This document shows, piece after piece, positions 9,881 to 21,900 of a DNA stretch of 46,435 nt. The translations under genes were made by a program, and so were the position numbers. The notes beneath the pieces are model-generated. The model saw nothing but the letters and a program-made list of their open reading frames with translations. It was not told the DNA's origin and did no database searches. The stretch is from Pelargonium nanum (lineage: Eukaryota > Streptophyta > Magnoliopsida > Geraniales > Geraniaceae), in the NCBI GenBank assembly GCA_036897485.1, contig JAYMTF010000193.1:1-46435 (forward strand). Reading direction: 5' to 3'. Each line of letters opens with the position of its first letter. Position 1 is the first letter of the stretch.

Positions 9881-10548
9881 AGATGTGTAAGTCTGATTAT
9901 ATTTTTAACAATATCGTCTTTTTAACTGTTCGATTCGAAGTATTAAATTAATAATTTTTTGCGTTCGGAACAAAAAAACATGAGAGCTAACTTTACGAGG
10001 GTAAGACCTCCAATTACAAGTTAAATTTCCTCTTACATTCGACTGCATTTTCTTCTCAAAATTTGAAGAGCAAATTAATTACAAATTTTGAAAACTATAA
10101 TCATAAAATCATAATGCTAAAAAATAATGTGCATTAATTGCACATTATTATTTCACACCTAAACGGGTAATTTGAAGAAGAATGAACCTGCTAAGCATAT
10201 GATAGATTTGTAAGAATTATAAAGTTCATGTACATGTACGAATTTAATCATATATCATACACCGATTATGCAAGAATAATTATGATTTTTTACTCTAAAA
10301 GTCAAATTAATTTGCCCATAAAATGAATAGCAAGATATATAAAAATACATATTATAAGTTATAAAAGTAAAGTTTGTATATTAAGTAATTTGAAAATAAT
10401 ATTCAATGCATGCATGTTATAGTAAAAATTGAAAGAAATCATATGAAATATTACATATTTACATTAATTCTTGTGCCTTAATTAATATTCCTACAAAACA
10501 CTTATAAATTAAACCTAGTGATTCCACCCTCTCTTTTGAGGCCCTTTA

Positions 10549-10557
10549 TATATAAAT
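10549..10557 (+). promoter_or_regulatory. TATA box of SPH copy 2
   Basis: TATATAAAT lies about 80 bp before the second SPH start codon, in the same relative place as in copy 1. Confidence 0.55.
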
Positions 10558-10634
10558 GAGTTATGATAAATTGATCGAATCAAATGAAAAATAAAATCTA
10601 AAACCAAAGACAAAAATTACATATACTTAGAAAT

Positions 10635-11132
10635 ATGAAGAGCTTGTCGTGGTTGTGGTTGTGGTTGTTTATTGTCGTCATTGAGTTAATTTGTTTGAGT
10701 GAGGCAGGGCTTTTGCCACCAAAGACGTTAGTTGCAGTGTACAATTCTTTAGGGGATGGATCAGACTTAACTATTCACTGCAAATCGGCAGACGACGACC
10801 TTGGTGTTCATGTAATTAATCAACCACTCTCAATATTTTATTTTTGTATTTTACGTTGGACTTAGATTTAATCTTATTACATTAAATATGTTCAGGTACT
10901 CCACCAAGATGGATCTTTCGATTTTAGTTTCAGGCCACACGTTTTAAAAAAAACTCTATTCTATTGCAGTTTCCAGTGGCAAGGTGCGGATATTCACTGG
11001 TTTAATGTTTACGAGAGAGAAAGAGATGATCGTTTGCTTTATCTCGGATGGGACATTACTAAGGATCGTCCTTGCAGGTTCAATTCACATACCGGACAAG
11101 CTGATATTTGCTACAATTGGAACAAACCCTAG
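10635..11132 (+). CDS. S-protein homolog (plant self-incompatibility S1 family), copy 2
   Basis: Exons 10635-10811 and 10896-11132 flank an 84-bp phase-0 intron, the same length and place as in copy 1, giving 137 residues. The signal peptide is Trp/Leu-rich (MKSLSWLWLWLFIVVIELICL). The mature region has the S1 pattern: VYNSLGDGSDLTIHCKSADDD, FDFSFRP, FYCSFQWQGADIHWFNVY, RPC and ADICYNWNKP. Cysteines 49, 83, 119 and 131 are all kept. The frame stops at TAG where copy 1 has AAG. Downstream codons CTT GCC AAT TAA still match copy 1's last residues, so this copy has lost four C-terminal residues through one base change after the last conserved motif. It is probably still functional. Expression site and partner are unknown. 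Confidence 0.92.
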
Positions 11133-11601
11133 CTTGCCAATTAATGTGTGTAATTGTAGCCCATCAATGATCTCATATTCTATTCATCTTGATTTCTTTC
11201 AACTTTGTATTTGAAATTGTTGGAATAAATTGATGAATGCATATCTTCTCTAGCTTTTTTATGTTTTAATGGAAACTAGATGAAAAGGTCACAAGGTTAC
11301 AAAAATAAATGGTAATATCTTAAACGAGTAAAGAGTATTTTATGGGTTTTTTTTAATATAGTGTTGCGTATATGTTCTTATTAATAACATTATCTATCAA
11401 ATATATCTGACGGAATTAGTTTTGAGATATTTGTAGCGGTCCAAAGTTACGAATAAAACTATGGGTAATCATGTGTTCTTATTAATAACATTTTCTTGTA
11501 ATCAAAGCTTCTTTCTTAGTACTACTCGTTAAATATATATATTGACAGTAAAGAGTATGTATTTTGTGAGCATTTGCATATACTTGTAAACCAATAACAA
11601 T
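11133..11601. other. AT-rich spacer, no gene seen
   Basis: Contains the likely 3' UTR of SPH copy 2 (up to about 11250) and otherwise AT-rich DNA without recognisable features. Confidence 0.5.
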
Positions 11602-11617
11602 AAACAAGCCTCAAGTT

Positions 11618-11767
11618 ATCAAAACAGGTTGGGGCAAGTGGTTAAGCATTTCGGATTTTCTTTGAGATTTCGAGTTCGAGTCTCTTTACTGGCGGTATGG
11701 GTGGGTTAATTGGGTTTAAAGGGAGAGTCGCTCTCTGTTGTGTAGCTCAACTGATAAAAAAAAAACA
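11618..11767 (+). mobile_element. SINE (family A) with 16-bp target-site duplication
   Basis: Exact flanking repeats aaacaagcctcaagtt lie at 11602-11617 and 11768-11783. An A-box (ggggcaagtggttaagca) and a B-box (gagttcgagtctc) are present. The 3' part 'gggagagtcgctctctgttgtgtagctcaactgat' followed by poly-A is shared with the SINE at 18607. A third, partial copy of the target sequence (aacaagcctcaaag) occurs near 11800. Confidence 0.87.
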
Positions 11768-11931
11768 AAACAAGCCTCAAGTTTTTTTTAAGGGGAACAA
11801 GCCTCAAAGTTTATTATACTCATAGAATAATACATTCTTGAATCACATTCACTCCATCAGAAAAATGAAAGAAACAAATTTGCTTTGCATCAAATACAAT
11901 TCAAAAAAAAGAGAGAGAGAAAGAGAGAAAC

Positions 11932-13682
11932 TTAGGCAAAATAGTACAATGGGTTGGGAAGTTTGAATGTTCTTCCGGCAGATGGGAGTCCCTGAATGCT
12001 GCTGTATTGGTCTCCTAAGATGCCCAATATGCGGTATCCTTCTTCAATCAATTGTCCCCTTACACCCGCCTTGTACTTCTGCACTCCCTTCACCTCCTCT
12101 TCGGGACTCCTACGCGTCACAAAACCGACAATGATACATAAATATTTGGACTCATTTACGTGGCCCAATTCTACATGTATTCAGTCAAATGCAAATCCAT
12201 CCTGGACTTATAGAACTAGTTATGCGCCCAGTTCATAACTCATTTAGATCACACGTCTGGTTTTTGTTGGGTGCTACAGAGCCTTCCCACCCCAAAAGTG
12301 AGGTTAAAGGGAGAGGATGCCCAGTTCAGAACTCATCTAGATCACACATGTCCAGATACATTGTATCTGATTTTTGTTGGGTGGTACAGAGCCTTCCCAC
12401 CCCAAAAGTGAGGTCAAAGGGAGAGGATTTTCCTCACACTTATAAAGCAAGCATCAACCCTTTCTACAACTTCCACAACTGATGTGGATAAACCCAACAA
12501 TCTCCCCTTCACACATCAGGCTTAGGTTGGGTGGCAGCAACCTTCCAGAACCTGAACATGGTGGAGATGTTGCAACCATGGACTCTAATGTCACTGAAGG
12601 TGCTATTGGGCCTTCCCAACCCAAAAGCTTGCTTAAAGGGTAAAGATTTCTCTCACACTTATTAAACAAGCATCAACCCCTTCCCAAACCGATGTGGAAT
12701 AAACCCAACATTTCCTACATCTCCTCCGCTAATCAGATTCATGGTGATACCACTTTAGATACCCCTTGAGGGTTAAGGTACAAATTAATCTAACACACTT
12801 TCACATATTTGTGAATTAAGCTATTTTCTAAGATGGATTCACTTATTCTCACACTAGATGTGAATTCCCGTGTGACGCATGAGTCTTCACTTGACGTGTG
12901 TGTGGTAATGTTTAAGTTAATAACATTTTTAGATCTGTAAAAACCGCTAGACAACGACAATAAAGTGTTTTTGCTCCGACGAATTCAAGAACATACCTTA
13001 GAATGAGACTAGTCCAACCATAGAAACCAACGTCGACAAGGTTGTCGATGGTGGCTGACCGGAGATATTCCCTTCGGGAAGAAACCAAAATGATGAGAAC
13101 TCCTCTAGCCTTGATCTCATTGAAGAGCTTGAGTGAGTGTTGCAGAGCAGGTGCCTTCCCTTGCATCATCCACTCCTCAAAAGAAGTCAGATTAAACTTC
13201 TCTCCTCTGTCACATAAACAACACACAATAAGTTGATGAGGATCATGCATCAAATGTGATCACGAGCATATAAGAGTAAATATATACCCGTAGCGATGTT
13301 TCTTGAAGTAAGGGACAGTTGAGAGGAGGGTGTCATCAATGTCAAAGATCCAAGCATCTTTACCATCTTTCTTGATGTTGCAGCTGGTGCTGAGATAAAC
13401 AAAGCACTCTTCAATTGCCCTCTCAGAGTCAACACCATACTGAGTTGATGTCATGTATTTGCCAACATAACCAGTACACTCTTGTGGGACAACATCAAAA
13501 TCTTTGATGTTGTGGAGCTCAACATTCATCCTCCAACTCTCACAGTAGTTCTTCAAGCTGATCTTCAAGCTATGGAGATGGTTTCTGTGCTGGTTGGCGC
13601 TCAAGATGTTCCAATCTGCAACTGCACCCATGGAGATGCCCAAGAAGCATAGCAGCAATATGCCAAGAATGTGCCTCTCCAT
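11932..13682 (-). CDS. HAD class IIIB acid phosphatase / vegetative storage protein-like
   Basis: Three exons on the minus strand, 13682-13288, 13206-12997 and 12109-11932, join in frame to 260 residues. Intron 1 is 81 bp and intron 2 is 887 bp. Residues 1 to about 20 are a signal peptide (MERHILGILLLCFLGISMG), implying the secretory pathway, vacuole or apoplast. The family pattern follows: WRMNVELHNIKDFDVVPQEC, YGVDSERAIEE, then HAD motif I DIDDT (residues 114-118; both catalytic aspartates present), GKAPAL.HSLKLFNEI, motif II region ILVSSRREY, LILRSPEEEVKGVQKYK, GILGDQYSS, and the terminal LPNPLYYFA typical of this family. Arabidopsis VSPs with an altered nucleophile aspartate have low activity; here the motif is intact, so phosphatase activity is likely. 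The start was placed at the ATG directly before the signal peptide; an upstream in-frame ATG would add 14 residues. Confidence 0.93.
12229..12431 (-). repeat. Tandem duplication at the edge of the intronic TRIM
   Basis: The block 'cccagttca.aactcat.tagatcacac' through 'gttgggtg.tacagagccttcccaccccaaaagtgagg' occurs at about 12229-12320 and again at about 12321-12431. The repeated part covers one end of the TRIM LTR plus flanking DNA, so the LTR edge was duplicated after insertion. Confidence 0.75.
12375..12710 (-). mobile_element. TRIM retrotransposon in intron 2 of the acid phosphatase gene
   Basis: On the minus strand a 5' LTR at 12710-12601 (TGTTGGGTTTATTCCACATC...) is followed by a decayed methionine-tRNA primer site (GACATTAGAGTCCATGG, compare TGGTATCAGAGCCATGG), a very short interior, a polypurine run GAAGGGGAGA just before 12499, and a 3' LTR at 12499-12375 (TGTTGGGTTTATCCACATC to CACCCAACA). 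The LTRs share 'GGGTTGATGCTTG.TT.ATAAGTGTGAG'. Total length is about 336 bp with no coding capacity, which is the definition of a TRIM. It lies in the same orientation as the host gene. Confidence 0.85.
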
Positions 13683-15089
13683 GATTGTGATGTTGTTTTG
13701 GAGTAGCAATGGAGGATGGGACAATTAGAGTGGGTTGGGAACATGGGTTTAAGTAGATTTGGTGATGGCCAATTGGGTGAGGTCAGGAGATGGAGAGTGA
13801 GTCACATGGGCTGTCATGAGTTGTGTCCCAAAGTCCACATGATAGGCTTGGGGCTGTGGGTGACAATTGGCAAATCCAATATAATATTGGGTTTTCTCGG
13901 GGTAGGTGGTGAGATAGCGCTGTTAATTGGAATCCGAGTACGCATGTATTTAAAATTTAGTCCGAATTATAGTATGAACCGGACAAATTTATTCATTTCA
14001 CACTAAAATTTTAAATTTATTTGACATTTCGAAACAAATATGACAGAATTTTATCTGAATTTCTTTCAAATTAGAGTTGATTGGCTTTTAATTAGTTCCA
14101 ATCAGAACAAATCCGAATCAGCATTAGAGGGACACCACCACATGGTTGACCAGAGTTCATGTTGGTCATATTCTAATAAATTAGATGTAAATGGGAATTA
14201 ATGTATCTGTCTATACATACATTACTCCTCTAATTTATATTTAATTAATGCAATTGGTTGTAGCCACGTTTCCGTTGGACGGATGATTGATTCAGATCTA
14301 TATTTTTTATATATATATCAGTTTCATAATAATTATATAATGAACCGTTCAATGGAAAAGTTATGTCATTTTTTTTATGTTATGTCCTTTAACCATGTTC
14401 GTAGTATCAATTTTTCTATATATATATTAGTAAGTTAGTTTTTTTATAGTTAGTTTTTTTATAAAGAAAAGTTAGTTTTGTAATACATGAATAGTTAATA
14501 CTTAATAATACTTTTATAATCATTCAACAAATATATATTTTGATAAAATGTTAGTTAATATTCTTTAACCTATGATCACAAGGATATAAAAAAAATACCA
14601 CATTAATTAAAAAAAATCTTAATTTTTTAAAACTATATAAAAAGTTTAGGTTATTTTTATATCCAAACATTATTTTTATACATAACATAAACAGAAGTGA
14701 GATCAAGATTTATCTGGATTTTAGATATAAAAGACAGTGGTTGGATCAAGTTGATAATTGACCTTCAAAACTACAAAAAAAAAAAAACCCACAACCATTT
14801 CTTTATATTTCCAATTCTAGTTTAAGTTTGACTGCTGCTGTAAAGAGATTTGTCCCTTGCATAGTCATAAATAATATCAAAACCTTTCAATATATGAAAC
14901 AATATAAACTCAGGGTAAATTAAATAGTATGTGAAACCGAGTCATAAAGATAACTGACAATGTCAAAAAACATGAACTCCATACAGCTTATCTAATAAGC
15001 AACAGTATTTTCAAATGTTCTTATGCAAGCAACCTATCAGCTACAAAAAAAAGACAGAATCCCAGAAGCTAGCTAGCTAACTCAAAGTC
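13683..15089. other. Intergenic DNA between acid phosphatase and RPL23
   Basis: Left part (13683 to about 13900) should hold the acid phosphatase promoter; right part (about 14950-15089) the RPL23 3' UTR. The middle is AT-rich with TA-runs near 14310 and 14420. The plus-strand 96-codon frame at 13716 has no domain signal. No gene or element recognised. Confidence 0.55.
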
Positions 15090-17481
<2,392 letters not shown>

Positions 17482-18479
17482 AATCGAAATTTCTAGTAGG
17501 TACTTAATTTTTTTTATTTATCCAAATAGTTGCTCATCCATATCGATATATTTGAGCCCAAGCCCAATATTTCAAGATTATTTTTCTTGTATTGCAAATT
17601 AATCCACCTACTGACGTTTTATTATGATCTATGTCTTCACTATTAACTAGTTTGTGAGAGTATGTTTATCACGAATAGATTAAATTTTTTTTATTTTCTT
17701 ATGTTTTAGAATGTATTCTAGTAGTTATATTAGTTTTATAGTTTGTATTTACTCTTTTGATAGAGGTTGTTGTATATCTTATCTTGTTGGAAGTTTAGTT
17801 TTGCCCTTTTCGTGTTGAAAGTTGTTTAGCGGTGGAATATGATGTGTTTCAACTTATAGAAGACGTGGAGACCGAGAGGGGGTAACAGTAGTGTCTTCAG
17901 TTCGATTGTGAGTAATATTTTTAATCATGGAGTATTTTGCTAGTATAGATTTTAATTTTGTTAGTAAGCTTATGAATCAGGTGGATTATGTTTCAATAAG
18001 ATCATCGTGTCTCAAAATAACGATATTTTTAACAAAAAAATTCCCTAGTTCAACCTGTAACAAAGTAATTAACATCGCTAAAATCGGAGCCGTTAGATGA
18101 AAATTTGGTGCTCGCTATATGAGCTGTTCATTTGCATTTGTATAAATGATGCAACTTTTTCTTATTTTTTTTTATTCACAATCTCATTAGTACAATTTTG
18201 TGAATCAATAATAGGTTCCACACAAACATACATGTTGAATTGAAATTGAGGCCGATGTTGGGACATGAATTTAGGTCAACAAAAATTGGGAATTGCTACC
18301 CTTTCAATCAAAATTCAACTTTTGCAATCCCAGCTGCATTCCACAGTTCCACACCATTTTGATTTTGGTACCTATATTCGTCCCCAAAATGATTGTTCTT
18401 ATATTTATTTCGAGAAAAATTAAGGAGTAATTTGTTAGTAGGTATATCTACACTTATATTCTTATCGTGTTAAGAATAC
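17482..18479. other. Intergenic DNA, no gene seen
   Basis: AT-rich DNA between the RPL23 promoter and SINE fragments, with no recognisable coding region. Confidence 0.5.
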
Positions 18480-18532
18480 TATGTTGAGTCAAACGGTTTA
18501 AATACTTTGAATTCTTTTTGAGATCTCAAGAT
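18480..18532 (+). mobile_element. 5' fragment of a family-B SINE
   Basis: The string 'atgttgagtcaaacggttta' followed by 'actttgaatt.tttt.gagatctca' matches the head of the complete SINE at 43810 ('atgttgggtcaaacggttga'). It breaks off before the B-box. Confidence 0.65.
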
Positions 18533-18606
18533 TTATAAAGATAGTATTAACAATTAAAACATATATTCATTTTGAGACATATGGAGTAATATTTACTCGT
18601 CTCGTC

Positions 18607-18745
18607 CCCTAGGGGGTGGCGCAATGGTCAAAACACACATCTCCACGTAGGAGGTCGCGGGTTCAAATCCCATTACGTCGGATGGGGTGGGGTTTGGGTT
18701 AAAAGGGGAGAGTTACTCCTGTTGTGTAGTTTAACTTTAAAAAAA
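18607..18745 (+). mobile_element. SINE (family A), near-complete
   Basis: A-box 'gtggcgcaatggtcaaaac' and B-box 'gggttcaaatccc' have canonical tRNA-like form. The 3' region 'ggggagagttactcctgttgtgtagtttaac' followed by poly-A matches the SINE at 11618. No clear target duplication was found. Confidence 0.8.
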
Positions 18746-18923
18746 AGTTGAGATTATTAGCACTTTGATGTTGATATAATATGCTGAATTCAGTGAGCAT
18801 GTATAGAAACCATAAGGCTCTTTAACTTGCAGTGTCAAAAGTTATCAGTTGAAATGATTAAGCTAGCAAGACTCAAGAGAGATCCTATTAAACAATCTTG
18901 AAATATCTATAAGATGTATTGTA

Positions 18924-21900
18924 CTAAACCTTAGAATGTTTGTCAATGCTGCCCCGACAGTATCCGCTTCCACACACACATTTGAATGCAGATTGGGTAT
19001 CGTTGAAGTTTATACCATAATCCTGCAACCATACACATTCAAAAAAATTATAATCTCGCCAGAATAGTTAAAATATTTACGACGCAAGAGAGCTAAAACC
19101 ACTTACCCAAGTCAGCTCTTCCATTGCTTTGATGTTTCTGGTTGTGAAAAAACCCAGCTGCATGATAAGAGGAAATAAAGAAATTCAAGTTAGTTCATAC
19201 TCAACAAGTGCTTCAGCTTGTAGAAAGAACAAAACACACGAAGATGCTTGAAATACGATGGTTCCATACATGATAGTAATGACGATTTGGGTTCTCCATT
19301 TCAACTGGGATCGCTACCAATGTTGCATCAGAGCATCTGATAAATGAAGAATATGTTTTAGATATCACATGTTAGGGCAGTAGTTCAATAGCCATATAAT
19401 ACATTCGTAAGTCTAAGGTAGCAAAGTTGTGAACACCAGGAGATATGAAGCAATTCAAAAAAAAAAAAAATAGATTGCATTTACAAGTGAATATTTCAAA
19501 ATCAACGGGTTTGAGTGACTAATTTCAGTTCTTAAAATCAAAATGCTAGCCCAGTTATACACATAGTAACTATTTAGTCTATTTTATCGTCGCAAAGTGG
19601 TAGAGCTTGAAACATCTAACTAATTAGGAAACCTAGGATTAAAGATCTATTTGGCGAGGTGGAAGGGATTAGAGGGCTACCCTCATAGGTCCTTATGGAT
19701 TCATTTTGAGCCAAAATACATAAACAAAATACTAATTTTAATTTTATCATAAAAGCTCTCTTCACTGTTCTTTGAAAGAGGAGTTCAGTTCTTGCAAGTG
19801 TTTTTATTTTTCACAACAAAGACCAATATTAGTTAACATATCATGATCTACCTACATTTTTCTTGGAACCTATATACACACATTTTATGACTAGAATGGA
19901 AACATAGCATAACCAATCTCTCTCTTCCCTACTCTCTTAGATACCCAACCAACATTCCACTTGCGGGACAAAATATGCACCCATGTGAAACTCGTTAAAA
20001 GAACTGATATTATTCCCAGTATTGAGAACCTAAATCTTTTGGAACAAAAGCAATATTACAAATTCCTATTCACTTGCATCATGAGATTAATGAAACAAGC
20101 AGTAACGTATGCAGGCATGCATAAATGCATTAGAGAAGTACCTGTGATTGATGAACCTAGCAACATTTCCATAAACTGTTGCATCCAGATAAAGGACATC
20201 ATCATCCTTCAAAGCATCATATGAATTCCAAGCTGCATCCAGTACCACCGAGTATGTGTGCTTCTCATTACCAGTTTTATGAATATTTCGCTCATGTAGT
20301 TCTGATTTTGTCACTACTTCCCCAACATACTCACAAATGAAAGCACCTTTTGGCAAGTCCTCAAGTGTTCGAAGACCCCATCCCTTATCTTTGGAAGTCA
20401 AAAACACCTGAAACATATGCGCTTAGTCATTGCCCTTCAAAAATAAAAGATTTTACTATTATCAATTCCTACACCAATCTGTGCATATTGTAGCTATAGT
20501 ACTACCAATGAAGAAAGTGGAAATAAAAAGAAGCCCAACCTGTAGATTTGCAGTTATGCCTCGCTGAACAACACGATTTCCACAACTCTTACTGCATCCA
20601 CACTTTGCCCAACACTCTTTTACAAACTTCCTTGATAAATGGCCCTCGCATGGATCAGATGAATCTCTCTCCTTCAAACTTCCTATTGGGCATTTCTTAC
20701 AATAAAAGTAGTGGAGTGCTTTAGGATCCCGAATCATACAGATACATTCTTCCAGAAACTCCTCGTTTACCAGTCCACCTGATATGTATGAAAATCCACC
20801 CCCAGGTTTCTGAGCACAAAGACATGGCCTTGCTGATGACAGACAATCTCTAAAACAATCTGAACAGCAACCTTCATCGGGAATACATGCAAGTGCAAAA
20901 TTCACAACAGCTTTTCTATAAACTGTGTTTTGTGGAATGTAAACGAAATTTGGCAAAGCCTCACCAGTACAGTCACTAACCAAGGAAATCTTTACTCTCT
21001 CCTCTCCTCTGGTTATATCATCAATATAGTTGTAGGACTTGACAGCATTATAGGAGGAACAATGCACCTGAACAGGATGTGATGATTGTCGGCCTACTGT
21101 GAGGACCGTCATCCTTTTCTCACAATATCTAGAAATGTTCAGGTCTTTGATATTGGAACCAGTAACAAATCGTAGATCACTCAACCCATTAAGCACTACA
21201 CCTTTTGGAATAGGCAGTACAACTTCAACAAGATTCTGAACCTTGATTGACCTCCATGAAAGGTCAGGCAGAATGCTAAAACTGATATTATGATCTTCTT
21301 TGCCACAATGAATATCTTGGGCATCAGATTGCTTTGAAGTTTCAAGTGTTGTTGCACTGGTGGATCCTGCATGTTGACCATCAGCTGAAGCAGAGCCCAA
21401 TATCAAGAAGCATTCACATAATTCTTTCATGAGCTTCTCAATAAAAATAGTCTCCGTAGTTCTCTTTGATTTGAGCCATTTATCCTCCACCATTTTTACA
21501 ACTGTGTCCAAACATGGAAACTGGAAATCGTTTTTGAATGGGCTACAGATCAGGGAGATTTTCACTTCTCCATTAGAAGTTGAAGCGATATCAAACTGTG
21601 ATGCCTTCGGAAGAGAATCATTCACATAAGGAAGTCTAGTTTCCACTAAACCAAAGTCAGCTTTGCCATCTGAACCGTTTCCATTCGAAGAGCCATCCTC
21701 ATTTGACAGAATGACTGCCACTGCAATGATTTAATATTAAATACTTAAACATGCATTGGTGGAAACTAAATATTCATCATATTTGATATAAATGGATATA
21801 AACAATATGGCACTAAACAGAAACAGTAAGATCATGAAAAATATTTGGCATCAGATGACAATGAATAAATGTTTTCAAATAGGAAAAATAAAATAACTGT

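Larger units (their letters stand above)
9979..11140 (+). repeat. Tandem gene-duplication unit 2 (S-protein homolog)
   Basis: This is the partner of 7109-8303. Promoter, exon and intron lengths are matched closely enough that the duplication must have included about 700 bp of upstream DNA. Confidence 0.85.

Noticed and set aside
13716-14006. 96-codon plus frame divergent from the acid phosphatase
   Set aside because: Gly/Trp-rich by chance over promoter DNA; no motif, no TATA or intron support.
18607-18680. tRNA gene (A-box and B-box present)
   Set aside because: No acceptor stem or anticodon arm folds; the poly-A tail and shared 3' body show it is a SINE.
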